Source: Pirellulaceae bacterium (GTDB taxonomy: Bacteria; Planctomycetota; Planctomycetia; Pirellulales; Pirellulaceae). Taken from it: a stretch of 64,000 nt of DNA. The DNA lies in assembly GCA_019636375.1 (NCBI GenBank), contig JAHBXS010000002.1:709621-773620 (forward strand). The letters run 5' to 3'. The notes beneath the pieces were generated by a model. It had not been told where the DNA came from. It saw nothing but the letters and a program-made list of their open reading frames with translations, and searched no databases. Shown here piece by piece: positions 10,449 to 18,645 of the stretch; the first letter of the stretch is position 1; the number at the start of each line of letters is the position of its first letter. Position numbers and translations under genes: made by a program.

Positions 10449-10982
10449 ATGAAAACCCGAATTTTGTTTGCCGCCGCGATGCTGGTCGCTGTCACGAGCA
10501 GTCAGGCGTTCGCCCAATCCAACGGAAATTTGACCAACAACCTGTTTCAGCAGTACTACACCCCGAACGGGGCGAGCCAGATGTCGGGGGGCATGTACCC
10601 CGCACCCCACTACGTTCCCGGCTACGTTGGGGCGTCGCACTACACGTACCAGCCTCTGCAACCGCACGAGATGATGTATCAACACTCGCGGAACTATTAC
10701 AACTTCCAGGCCGGCCCAGAGGCTTTTTATCAAAACCCCTGCGGCGGATGCAATCAAGGTGGCGGTTCGATCAACGTGACCAAGGTTCGCTGGCAATCCG
10801 GCGTTAACCACATGGGTCCGCTTCCTTTCTCCACTAGCCCTTTCGCAAATCTGCATTACTCGTTGGCGTCGAAATATTACTGCGCTGGCGGGAATTGCGG
10901 TGGCTTGGGGGGAGCGATCGGCAAACATCGTGGCGGACTACTTCACGGTCATGGCGGTTGCAATAGTGGTGATTGCCGATAG
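10449..10982 (+). CDS. Small secreted Tyr/His/Gly-rich protein
   Basis: 177 residues from ATG 10449, chosen because it follows CCAGGAG and begins a clear signal peptide (MKTRILFAAAMLVAVTSSQA, cleavage near AFAQS). The mature part is rich in Tyr, His, Gly and Asn, with CGGC and CAGGNCGG motifs and a Gly/His/Cys tail (HGHGGCNSGDCR). No catalytic family is recognised. The next gene encodes a protein of the same style, so the two may be distant paralogues acting in the periplasm or cell surface. Cys pairs suggest disulfides or metal binding, which is inference. Confidence 0.75.
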   Translation: MKTRILFAAAMLVAVTSSQAFAQSNGNLTNNLFQQYYTPNGASQMSGGMYPAPHYVPGYVGASHYTYQPLQPHEMMYQHSRNYYNFQAGPEAFYQNPCGGCNQGGGSINVTKVRWQSGVNHMGPLPFSTSPFANLHYSLASKYYCAGGNCGGLGGAIGKHRGGLLHGHGGCNSGDCR

Positions 10983-11122
10983 TCAGGTTGATAGTCAACC
11001 CGCTTCGGACGGCTCAACTCTGAAGTTAGCCCACTCATCGCAAAAACTTTTCGCAAGACCAGGATTGCCGCCCTCAGTACTGCGAGATGAAAGAGAAACT
11101 TAAAACTATTAAAGGAAACCTT

Positions 11123-11773
11123 ATGAGAATCACAACGCTTACTTTGGCGGCAGCCGTTCTGCTGTTGGCCGTATCGCAAGCCTGGGCTCAATGCCAATCT
11201 TGCGGAACGGCTTCAGGTGGAGTCGTTTCGGGTAGCTGCGGCGGGAACTGCGGCGGCAGCGGACATTTGGGAGGGAATCTCGGTGGTCGCTTGCTAGGAA
11301 GCGGCGGTATCCCCGGCGGTGGCGGAACGGGTGCGGGAGTCAATCAAGACTTCTCGTATCCTCAATGCGCTAACACCCGCAGCGGATACCCTTGGCCAGC
11401 CTATCGCGCTTACTACGCGGCGCGAGATCACTACAGTCCTCACCCCGCCTACGCTTACAGCAAACAAGGCATTCGAGCTTCTCACGAAGACCAATGGAAT
11501 ACCCAAATGGGGCAGCAATACCCTTGGCACGGTGACTACAACTACTGGCGTTGGGGCACACCCACTGCTCTGGTTGTACCTCCAACCGCAGCTTTCCATT
11601 CCGAGTACAACTGGGGAGTAGGTCAAACTCGCAGCACGCCGATTTACCATCAGTTCGGCAGCTCGAACCCAGCCCCGATTGGTAACGGAGCGGGAATGTA
11701 TCCGAATGCTCCTTATTTGCCCAGCAGCACAAACCAACACGGTGTCTACCCCGTGCGAGCTCCTTGGCACTAA
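11123..11773 (+). CDS. Small secreted Cys/Gly/Tyr-rich protein
   Basis: 216 residues from ATG 11123, preceded by AAAGGA; an upstream in-frame ATG at 11087 would put 12 charged residues before the signal peptide. The signal peptide runs through LAAAVLLLAVSQAWAQ. Then come CQSC, a Gly-rich stretch with SCGGNCGG, and a Tyr/Trp/His/Pro-rich body (YPWPAYRAYYAARDHY, HGDYNYWRWG). Unknown family, similar in composition and layout to the protein encoded 140 bp upstream on the same strand. A strong terminator follows. Confidence 0.75.
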   Translation: MRITTLTLAAAVLLLAVSQAWAQCQSCGTASGGVVSGSCGGNCGGSGHLGGNLGGRLLGSGGIPGGGGTGAGVNQDFSYPQCANTRSGYPWPAYRAYYAARDHYSPHPAYAYSKQGIRASHEDQWNTQMGQQYPWHGDYNYWRWGTPTALVVPPTAAFHSEYNWGVGQTRSTPIYHQFGSSNPAPIGNGAGMYPNAPYLPSSTNQHGVYPVRAPWH

Positions 11774-11803
11774 TCTCGATTAGATTTTAATTCGCCCAAT
11801 TTG

Positions 11804-11837
11804 AAAGACGCGTTGCCCCGGCATCGCGTCTTTTTTT
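11804..11837 (+). terminator. Rho-independent terminator
   Basis: Stem AAGACGCG / CGCGTCTT with a 12-base loop, followed by a run of seven T. It ends the secreted-protein gene pair just before the convergent PfkB kinase gene. Confidence 0.88.
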
Positions 11838-11841
11838 GATT

Positions 11842-12798
11842 TTAAAATGGAACTCCTGCAAGCCGACAAGTCCCGTCCCAGTCCAACAAACCAGCCGACG
11901 CCCCCATCCCTGTCACACAGGCCGCTCCGGCTGCGGCCGCAATTCTGCCGGCGTCGGCAGGATCGAGCCCGCGCAACAAACCGGCGAGTAACGCAGCATA
12001 GAAGGCATCTCCAGCCCCCGTTGTATCGACAATCGGCCCTGGCGGTTTGATCGCTTCGATCCGAATCATCTCGTCGGCTGTCGGACTCAACAACGCCCCC
12101 CGCGAACCGAGCTTGACTCCCAACATCCCCGGAGCACCCCACTCTCGAAACCGCTGCATGATTTCCGCTGGGTCTTCTAATCCTGTTTGATTCGCCGCCT
12201 CGCCAAGACTGGGCACATACACATCGAGATGCGGGAGAATTTTTTGCAACTTTTCGCCATCGCCACCATTTCCCGCCGAGTCCAACGCGGTCATACATCC
12301 CTCCGCGCGAATGGCAGCTAAGACCTCTGGCAGATCGGCTTCTAAATTCGGCAGTAGCGAGTAGTAACCCAACAACATCGCGCGACTGCGGCGAAACAAA
12401 TCCATCCGCGATTCAAAGAATTTCCGGTCAAGGTGCTGCGGAGCCCCAGGGCAATGGGCAAAACTCCGCTGTCCCATCGCATCGATCATCACCGCCGTGG
12501 TGCTGGTCGGTAAATCAGGCCGCGTCTCCAAGTCATCCAAGTTCAACCCTGCCGCCATCAATCGCCGCCGAATGATTTCGGCCCAATCGTCCTGCCCCAC
12601 GTACGTCGCCACCGCCGTGCGCATTCCCAAACGCTGCAAGGCGATCCCGGAATTCGATACAATACCTCCAGTCGTCGTCTCGATGGGCGCGACTTCGATC
12701 AGTTGATCGGCTCGCAAGGGCTGGTGCAGCTCGACCGGTTTCACCAGAATGTCTACAGTGCAACATCCACATACAACGCAATCAAATTTTTCAACCAT
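11842..12798 (-). CDS. PfkB-family carbohydrate/nucleoside kinase
   Basis: About 318 residues from MVEKFDCVVCGCCTVD. This ATG has a very strong GAGGGAGGAG two bases upstream on the minus strand, so I prefer it to a longer frame starting 40 codons earlier. The first PfkB signature is near TTGGIVSNSGIALQRLG and the second, with the catalytic base, is VDTTGAGDAFYAALLAG. The enzyme phosphorylates a sugar or nucleoside hydroxyl; the substrate is open. Its ATG overlaps on opposite strands with the ATG of the divergent aldolase-like gene (CATG). Confidence 0.85.
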   Translation of the reverse strand: MVEKFDCVVCGCCTVDILVKPVELHQPLRADQLIEVAPIETTTGGIVSNSGIALQRLGMRTAVATYVGQDDWAEIIRRRLMAAGLNLDDLETRPDLPTSTTAVMIDAMGQRSFAHCPGAPQHLDRKFFESRMDLFRRSRAMLLGYYSLLPNLEADLPEVLAAIRAEGCMTALDSAGNGGDGEKLQKILPHLDVYVPSLGEAANQTGLEDPAEIMQRFREWGAPGMLGVKLGSRGALLSPTADEMIRIEAIKPPGPIVDTTGAGDAFYAALLAGLLRGLDPADAGRIAAAAGAACVTGMGASAGLLDWDGTCRLAGVPF

Positions 12799-13786
12799 GA
12801 CTCCTCCCTCGACTCCGAAAAACGCCTCTTGGAAATCGCTCGACGAAAAACTTGCCAGAATCGCCGCCGACTCGTCTTGCCGCGATTTCATTCTAGCCGA
12901 TGCCAAAGACGCTGACATGGCTGCCGGGATTGCCGCTCCTGGCCCGAGACAGAATCCCGCCCCTGGAACAAGCCCCTGGCGGTCGCTCCCCGAATTTCGT
13001 CAGTCAATTCGCGAAATTGTCGAGCAAGGCCTCGTTGACATCATGCTGATGAGCCCCAGCACCAGCGAGCTGTTAACAATTGATGAAGGGATATTTTCCA
13101 ACAGTCGCGTGACACCCGCCGTCCGCGCCAATGACACCACCGACATCTGGTGCGGAAACAGTGGCCAGTATGCGAATCAACCCTCGCTCCCGTTTCGTTC
13201 GACGACGGTCAGGCAACTCGTCGGTCGCGACGCGGAGGCCTCCAACGCAAATGGTGGCCCTGGTGTCAACTTAGGCTTGTACTCGATCACGTTTAACAAC
13301 GACGCTGTGCGAGACCGAGAAACGCTCGAGGCTTATCGTCAGTTTCGCGAAGAAGCAGAGCCGCTGGGATTTCGGCATTTTCTGGAGGTTTTCGCGCCGA
13401 ATGCGCTGCTGCAACCTGTGGCCGATGTTGGCCGCTACGTTAACGATTGCATTGTCCGAACACTGGCAGGCATTCCCCGCCGCCAGCGACCTGTGTTTTT
13501 AAAGATGCCCTATTTTGGCCCCGCCGCGATGGAAGAACTTGCGTCCTACGATCCGTCACTTGTGATCGGTATTTTAGGCGGATCGGGGGGGACGACATTG
13601 AGTACATTTCAGTTGCTGCACGACGCCAAACGCCACGGAGCCCGCGCGGCCCTGTTCGGCAGGCGGATCAACCAAGCCGAAGACCAACTCTCGATGGTCC
13701 GGCATTTGCGATTAGTCGCCGATGGAGAACTCAACCCCGATGATGCAGCTCGTTCTTATGAGGCGGACGTGGCCAAATCGAGGTAG
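12797..13786 (+). CDS. Aldolase-like TIM-barrel protein (unassigned)
   Basis: 329 residues from ATG 12797; an in-frame ATG at 12749 is possible and neither has a good Shine-Dalgarno. The sequence suggests an alternating alpha/beta barrel: DIMLMSPSTSELL, SLVIGILGGSGGTTLSTFQLL (a glycine-rich phosphate-binding-like turn) and ARAALFGRRINQAED. I do not recognise a named family with certainty. The divergent PfkB kinase suggests a kinase/aldolase pair in sugar-phosphate catabolism, which is inference. The last 34 bp of similarity before its stop are echoed at 14889-14922. Confidence 0.7.
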   Translation: MTPPSTPKNASWKSLDEKLARIAADSSCRDFILADAKDADMAAGIAAPGPRQNPAPGTSPWRSLPEFRQSIREIVEQGLVDIMLMSPSTSELLTIDEGIFSNSRVTPAVRANDTTDIWCGNSGQYANQPSLPFRSTTVRQLVGRDAEASNANGGPGVNLGLYSITFNNDAVRDRETLEAYRQFREEAEPLGFRHFLEVFAPNALLQPVADVGRYVNDCIVRTLAGIPRRQRPVFLKMPYFGPAAMEELASYDPSLVIGILGGSGGTTLSTFQLLHDAKRHGARAALFGRRINQAEDQLSMVRHLRLVADGELNPDDAARSYEADVAKSR

Positions 13787-13814
13787 GGCGGAGTGGGCTG
13801 ATTGATTTGAGGTT

Positions 13815-13909
13815 TTGACCAAATTGACGTTATTGACCGGGTTGACCAGATTGACGTTGTTATCGTCGTCAACTTGGTCAACAACGTCAACCTAGTCAAC
13901 CATGTCAAT
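13815..13909. repeat. Inverted pair of 9-bp-period tandem repeats (TTGAC / GTCAA)
   Basis: Five TTGAC units start at 13815, 13824, 13833, 13842 and 13851, exactly 9 bp apart. After a short spacer come five GTCAA units at 13868, 13877, 13886, 13895 and 13904, again exactly 9 bp apart and inverted to the first set. The block could fold into a long hairpin in several registers. It lies just downstream of the stop of the four-helix-bundle gene. Confidence 0.9.
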
Positions 13910-13938
13910 CCAATACCTCACATCGTCCTGGTTCCCTT

Positions 13939-14688
13939 TCAGTTGGGGAACTGGGAACATCCCCAGAATGGCCCCTTGGCGGACTTGCGTTTCCGCATCG
14001 ATTGACCACATTGCGGACACTCGAGAGTCGCTTCTTCGTTGCGTTGTTCCTCGCGAGTCGCCAATCGCCGGTTCGTGAGCCGTTCGCTGAATCCCCCTGT
14101 CTCCTCAAACGCCTTGCCCTGCGCCGCGATTTGACTTTTCAGCATCTTGAGCGCTCGGCCGATGATGATCAACATCGCATTGGCGACAACGACCGGGTCC
14201 CCTGAATCCAACCAGCGGGCATATTTTTGTCTTTGAGCCAGCGCATGTTTCGCCGATTCGTGAACGACGTCTCTGGTGAAGCCAGGTTGATCAAGTGAAA
14301 TCGCATTCACGGCTTGAGCCTCAGCCGAATGTACTGACCAAGGCAACTCGCCACGATCCAGAATAAAGACCTCGTAGTCCCCGCGCAGTTCCCCCAAGCT
14401 GGCACGTGCGACATCGGTGAGTTTCATTTCGGTGTCTTTGGAAGTCGAAGATCGTTCGGAGCCCTCGATGATATTCTGGCGACCGCTGCGCGCCGCTTGG
14501 GTCATTTGATCGTACTGGCGGCCTTTGGGATCGTAGAATTTTTGACCGGCATCGCGATGAACCTGAGTTAAGAACCTTCGGCAGAATCGCAGGGTCTCAA
14601 GTTGCACAATCGTTGCCAAGGTGAACGAATGGAGCCGCCGAAACCCGCCATGTTTGTCAAACAGGTCAGACACCGCATCACCTATCAA
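13939..14688 (-). CDS. Four-helix-bundle protein with C-terminal zinc-finger-like suffix domain
   Basis: 249 residues. The N-terminal part matches the S23/IVP-type four-helix bundle with suffix family (GGFRRLHSFTLATIV, QAARSGRQNIIEGSE, MKLTDVARASLGELRGDYE). The C-terminus holds a CPQC-type knuckle (ECPQCGQSMRKRKS) and GPFWGCSQFPN, like topoisomerase zinc fingers; the last Cys of a complete finger is missing. The family is known from 23S rRNA intervening sequences and isolated genes; its function is not established. The start is TTG and uncertain. Short-period repeats flank the gene on both sides, so it looks like a mobile or inserted unit. Confidence 0.82.
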   Translation of the reverse strand: MIGDAVSDLFDKHGGFRRLHSFTLATIVQLETLRFCRRFLTQVHRDAGQKFYDPKGRQYDQMTQAARSGRQNIIEGSERSSTSKDTEMKLTDVARASLGELRGDYEVFILDRGELPWSVHSAEAQAVNAISLDQPGFTRDVVHESAKHALAQRQKYARWLDSGDPVVVANAMLIIIGRALKMLKSQIAAQGKAFEETGGFSERLTNRRLATREEQRNEEATLECPQCGQSMRKRKSAKGPFWGCSQFPN

Positions 14689-14713
14689 CTCACAAGTTTA
14701 AACGGCCGATCCC

Positions 14714-14816
14714 GTCAATACGGCCAACAACGTCAATCAGCCAACGTGTATCTCATGGCCGAGATCGCCTCATCGTGAATATGGTCAACAACGTCAACAT
14801 CGTCAATCAGGTCCAC
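14714..14816. repeat. 9-bp-period GTCAAC tandem repeats, upstream flank
   Basis: GTCAAT at 14714, GCCAAC at 14723, GTCAAT at 14732 and GCCAAC at 14740, then a second run at 14784, 14793, 14802 and 14811 with exact 9-bp spacing. The unit is the same as in the block downstream of the four-helix-bundle gene, so the gene is bracketed by one repeat family. Confidence 0.85.
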
Positions 14817-14856
14817 CTCAATAACTGCCGGCCCAACAATCAATTTCGCTCGCCAA

Positions 14857-14922
14857 GCAAACTTGGTCGGAACTGATCAAGTTCGGCCGATGGTGCGGCC
14901 CGTTCTTATGAAGCGGACGTGG
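14857..14922. repeat. Mosaic of copied gene ends
   Basis: 14857-14897 is a 41-bp exact copy of 17811-17851, the coding 3' end of the napB-like gene. Overlapping its last nine bases, 14889-14922 matches 13739-13772, the 3' end of the aldolase-like gene, at 30 of 34 positions. Neither piece is a gene here. They record duplication or template switching around the four-helix-bundle unit. Confidence 0.85.
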
Positions 14923-14974
14923 GTCTTCACAAAAAAGTCTGGAGAATTGTAACGGTCTACAACTCGTTGACAAG

Positions 14975-16840
14975 TCAGTCATCAATCACGTTGACACGCT
15001 TGAAGTTTCTCGCCGAGTTTCGAAAACCAGGCCCACTGACCGTCGCTTGGGTGGCGTTTTGAAAAAGGCTTGCACCACTAGGTCGATAAAGAGTCACACG
15101 ATCATTGCCACCATTGGTTGCATTGAGCGTAACCGATTCGAAATTCCGAACTCGATGATCGCAATTCGTATTAAAAAAGCGGGTGTAGTCTGGCCTCATG
15201 GCAGCCACGTCGTTCAGTTTGGAATCGATCAATACCGCTGTGTCGTTGTTTGCTTGGCCACCGAACGAAACAGAACCATCAAAACCACGAATCTGCAAAA
15301 AATTTGGGCCCTCCGTAATCCGCAAAACATTGGTCTCGAGGTTGGCGGCAACCCGAACGGTATCAAATTGCCCATAATAGCCAGCAGTATCCATTCCCGT
15401 CGACCCGTTTACCCAAATCGTAGGGGCGGATGCTCGCAAGTAGACGGACTCACCAATCAGATGACAACTTCCTGGAAAAGCAACGATGCGATCATTTCCC
15501 GGCGTGTCGTTAATGACGACTTCATCGGTGCTATCAATCCCTAGGAACTGAACGTCTTCAAAATTAAGGGCGTGAACAAAGCCCATCGGATTTTGTACAG
15601 ATGTTTGGGACTCCGACATGACTACAAAATCAGGGTGATTATTGAGCCCTCGAATCGTAATCTTGTCATTTCCTCCTAGCCCGTCGATCGTCAGTTTGAC
15701 AACTTCCGGGGGCAAGGGAATCGATTGACCGTTGACAACCAAAGAACGGATATTGGAATTGTACCAAACAATGTCATCCCCTTCGGTGCATTCGATGGTC
15801 ATTTTAGGGCTAGGATTTGGGATAAACGGAACCTCTGAAATCACTCCGACGTGCCCTCTTTTATCGACGAATGCAAGTCGATCAGAACCCGCAGCCACCA
15901 TACCGCTTCGACCGTCGGTCACAAAGGGCTCGTCTAAGGTCAGCGAGTCTCTCAACAAAAAAGTCTCTGTATCGTACACGCGAATCTGTTGATTTATCAA
16001 AAAATAGGCCAAGCCACTCAACCTCGAAACCTCAAAAGCTCCACGGGTATGTGGCCCGAGTTGGAAGTTTCCTAGAAGACTCAAAGTGTTTGGATCAGCA
16101 ACTTGCCCCCATGACGAATAGACACGATCTCCTGAAACCTTGATCGATTGAGCAAAAAACACATTCCTGCGTTGGTCTTCTTCGACAAGGCGGTTCCCAT
16201 CGAAGGAGAACCGATAAAATTCAATCCCGGAAGAATAATCATGTGAACCAGACATCATCATTGGACTCACAAAGGCGATTGAGGTCGGACCGTAAACGTA
16301 AAAGTTGCTACTAATTTCGCCCGCCAAATCGAACACTCGCAGATTGCCTGTAGCTGACGAGCCAATCGCGTTGCAGGACACCACCACTCGATTGGAATTA
16401 GCTGGATCGATCGCAATGCTTTGGGCAACACCCGCCGCGCCCAAATAACCACTCGTCGGAAAAATCGGACCGACCGAGTAGTCGCTGAGTCGCAACCAAC
16501 GAATTCCTGCGGCTCCGTCCACGCCCACCCAAAGCAGGTCATCGTCTGGCAACAAAGCCAGTCGATTCGGCTCCGAACCGATGGGAATATACTCGATCAC
16601 CTCGAGATCATCAGGGGAGATCACCGCTATCGAGTTTCCATTTGGAAAACCTGCTGAACTCGAAATGCTGGCATACAACACATCCCGTTTTGTGTCATAT
16701 ACAACGTCACGTGCATGCAAACCCACTGAAAATACATTGGCATTTTCTAGCTCATTTTGTGCTTGGACAATAGCCGCTGGAAACAACGCAACTGATAGCA
16801 GTAGGAGAACTCGCTTCGCTCTAAAAATAATGGTATTCAT
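14975..16840 (-). CDS. Secreted beta-propeller protein with Ca-binding-like C-terminal region
   Basis: 621 residues with a signal peptide (VLLLLSVALFPAAIVQAQ). The N-terminal half looks like a YVTN/NHL-type propeller: repeated short blades such as VVYDTKRDVLYASIS, EVIEYIPIGSEPNRLALLP and SIAIDPANSNRVVVS. The second half has strands with RTX-like or haemolysin-type turns (TIDGLGGNDKITIRGL, TNGGNDRVTLYRP). It is probably exported to the envelope or outside for binding; no catalytic motif is seen. Layouts like this are common in planctomycete secreted proteins. It is separated from the cupin gene by 548 bp. Confidence 0.72.
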   Translation of the reverse strand: MNTIIFRAKRVLLLLSVALFPAAIVQAQNELENANVFSVGLHARDVVYDTKRDVLYASISSSAGFPNGNSIAVISPDDLEVIEYIPIGSEPNRLALLPDDDLLWVGVDGAAGIRWLRLSDYSVGPIFPTSGYLGAAGVAQSIAIDPANSNRVVVSCNAIGSSATGNLRVFDLAGEISSNFYVYGPTSIAFVSPMMMSGSHDYSSGIEFYRFSFDGNRLVEEDQRRNVFFAQSIKVSGDRVYSSWGQVADPNTLSLLGNFQLGPHTRGAFEVSRLSGLAYFLINQQIRVYDTETFLLRDSLTLDEPFVTDGRSGMVAAGSDRLAFVDKRGHVGVISEVPFIPNPSPKMTIECTEGDDIVWYNSNIRSLVVNGQSIPLPPEVVKLTIDGLGGNDKITIRGLNNHPDFVVMSESQTSVQNPMGFVHALNFEDVQFLGIDSTDEVVINDTPGNDRIVAFPGSCHLIGESVYLRASAPTIWVNGSTGMDTAGYYGQFDTVRVAANLETNVLRITEGPNFLQIRGFDGSVSFGGQANNDTAVLIDSKLNDVAAMRPDYTRFFNTNCDHRVRNFESVTLNATNGGNDRVTLYRPSGASLFQNATQATVSGPGFRNSARNFKRVNVIDD

Positions 16841-17388
16841 CGCAATTAGTTTTGAGACATGTTCGGGTGTAAGGGATATGCCTAATTGTCGTTTGTCACA
16901 TGACGTACGAAAAAATGATGAGTCAAGTGCAATTCGACGGTCTAAGCCATATTAACATGCTGAGCAATAACTGCCAATGTCAAGCCCGTTTTTTCAATTT
17001 CGGAATCTCATTCCCAGTGCGACCATAGCCAAAACCCTGCAATCACTCTCGCCAGAAGACGGACTCTTAGGCCAAGACAAAACGCAACTTCCTTTTCAGG
17101 GGCCCCCAATCTTTTAAAAAAACCTCGGTTAGGAATCGGCTATCCACATCCGCTACCAAGTTCCATAAGTCGTCGGATCTTATCAGGATTTTCAAGCGAG
17201 AATTGGTGGTTATTAGCAGGAGTTCTTGCCGGACGTTCAAATTCTCGGCTCTGCAGCAGCGTGCGTGAGCGTTATCCCACATCCGAAATTTCTCCCGATT
17301 TGGGATACGAATCATATGCGTTCCTACATCGGAACCCATGCTTTGAAGTTTTGTGCGCGTACCGGTGACTTTACCCCTTAGATCGTCT
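16841..17388. other. Intergenic stretch without a supported gene
   Basis: 548 bp. A 90-codon minus-strand frame at 17067-17339 has no family resemblance, no ribosome binding site and an odd composition, so I do not call it. Some palindromes are present but nothing diagnostic. The right part is presumably the 3' untranslated end of the nap-cupin transcript and the left part the promoter of the propeller gene. Confidence 0.5.
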
Positions 17389-17718
17389 TCAACCTTTGAC
17401 CAGTATTAACATCATGAGCACCGGGGTAAGGGCCTGGATGCTGTGTGGCGTACCCTCATCCATGCGAATGAAGGTCCCTGGTTTGCTCGAAACGCTCACA
17501 TCACCGACCGTAATGAGAGCCTCTCCTTGGAGAACTTGGATGAACGCGGGAAGGGGAGCGACATGCTCTGCCAAACCAGTCTCAGCCGCAAAGGCAAACA
17601 AAATGATTTTGTGATTTTCGTCATCCAACAGCAACTGATTCCGTTTGCCGAATTCTGGAATGGGCAGTAACTGGTCAAGTTGATAAATCAACTGAGTTGT
17701 TTGAATGTCATTGTCCAT
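17389..17718 (-). CDS. Cupin-domain protein
   Basis: 109 residues forming a single cupin barrel: GLAEHVAPLPAFIQVLQGEA (motif 1 with an incomplete His set) and GTFIRMDEGTPHSIQALTP (motif 2 with its His). Small cupins of this type bind a metal or ligand and often act as sensors or minor enzymes. It follows the napB-like gene by 81 bp on the same strand and may belong to that transcript. Its role in nitrogen metabolism, if any, is unknown. Confidence 0.78.
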   Translation of the reverse strand: MDNDIQTTQLIYQLDQLLPIPEFGKRNQLLLDDENHKIILFAFAAETGLAEHVAPLPAFIQVLQGEALITVGDVSVSSKPGTFIRMDEGTPHSIQALTPVLMMLILVKG

Positions 17719-17799
17719 AAATCAGCACCGCTCAAGCGGTAGGGAAAAGATTCTCAACATATCGAGTTAATAAGTTTTCAGAGTTTTTGCTTGGTTCGT

Positions 17800-18600
17800 T
17801 TATTCACGAGGCAAACTTGGTCGGAACTGATCAAGTTCGGCCGATGGTGCGTGGCATTGAGTACAACTGGCGCGCCAGGGGTGACTGGTGCGGATCGGAT
17901 TTGGCCCGGCCACACCGTGACAACTCATGCAGTTTTCACGCATCCAGGTGGGATGCGGAATGGTCGGCGGCGCGCCCTCAAACGCGCGGGAACCGGCAGA
18001 TGTCAACCAAAACCCATGAAAATGATTTTCGCTGGGGGGCTGATGAGCGAATTCGGTGGAAGCCCCCTCGGCATGGCACTGCGTGCAATTGGCATACAAC
18101 TGATGAGACATTGGTGGAGCTACGACCCCCTGCCCTAACGACAGCCCATTTTGATGGCAAGCCAAACAACTGGCCGTGTTCATTTGATCAATCGGATGGG
18201 GCACGACGGGAGGCGCGCCATCAAAGGCCCGCCGCTGGACCCTCATTGCGAGATAGCTGAGTCGCTGTGGTTCACTCAGCGCCTCGCGCACCGGCTCCTC
18301 AGAGTAATCAGCCATTAAATCCGAAGCCACTTGTTTGAGATCGCTAAGGTTGCTGGCCCAGTCTCGATTGGGTCCAAACTGCCGACGATCAAAGTCGCGG
18401 TAAACGGTTGCTGCGATGGCGATCGTGTTTGGGTCTGCGGGAGTCGAGTTGACCACCGGAGGCACCAATTCCGGGATGGGGGTCCCCTGGCGGATTCCCA
18501 CCATGAAGCCGACCAGCGCAATACCAACGACCCCCGCCAAAGCGAGATGAACCGCACGTGAGGTGTTGGCTGCCTGTTGAGGTTCGATTTTTTCGAACAC
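17800..18600 (-). CDS. napB: NapB-like c-type cytochrome with four heme motifs
   Basis: 266 residues from GTG 18600, chosen because AGGAG lies six bases upstream; a TTG six codons earlier also exists. A hydrophobic N-terminal helix (LALAGVVGIALVGFMVGI) anchors or exports it. The C-terminal part matches NapB: GAPPTIPHP, then CMSCH and CTQCH. The region before it repeats that design (GAPPVVPHP, CLACH, CTQCH), so there are four CxxCH sites where classical NapB has two. It should pass electrons to NapA in the periplasm. It is 45 bp downstream of napA. A 41-bp segment of its 3' end is copied at 14857. Confidence 0.85.
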   Translation of the reverse strand: MFEKIEPQQAANTSRAVHLALAGVVGIALVGFMVGIRQGTPIPELVPPVVNSTPADPNTIAIAATVYRDFDRRQFGPNRDWASNLSDLKQVASDLMADYSEEPVREALSEPQRLSYLAMRVQRRAFDGAPPVVPHPIDQMNTASCLACHQNGLSLGQGVVAPPMSHQLYANCTQCHAEGASTEFAHQPPSENHFHGFWLTSAGSRAFEGAPPTIPHPTWMRENCMSCHGVAGPNPIRTSHPWRASCTQCHAPSAELDQFRPSLPRE

Positions 18601-18645
18601 GATAAGCTCCTGTTTCAAAATTCTTCGCAGATGTGTTCTTGAGGT

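Noticed and set aside
13815-14816. CRISPR array
   Set aside because: Units are 5-6 bp at 9-bp spacing and appear in inverted sets; no repeat of CRISPR length, no cas gene.
14975-16840. RTX toxin
   Set aside because: Only isolated GGND-like turns, no nonapeptide repeat series and no type I secretion genes nearby.
17067-17339. 90-codon minus-strand ORF between the propeller protein and cupin genes
   Set aside because: No family resemblance, no ribosome binding site and unlike composition; treated as non-coding.
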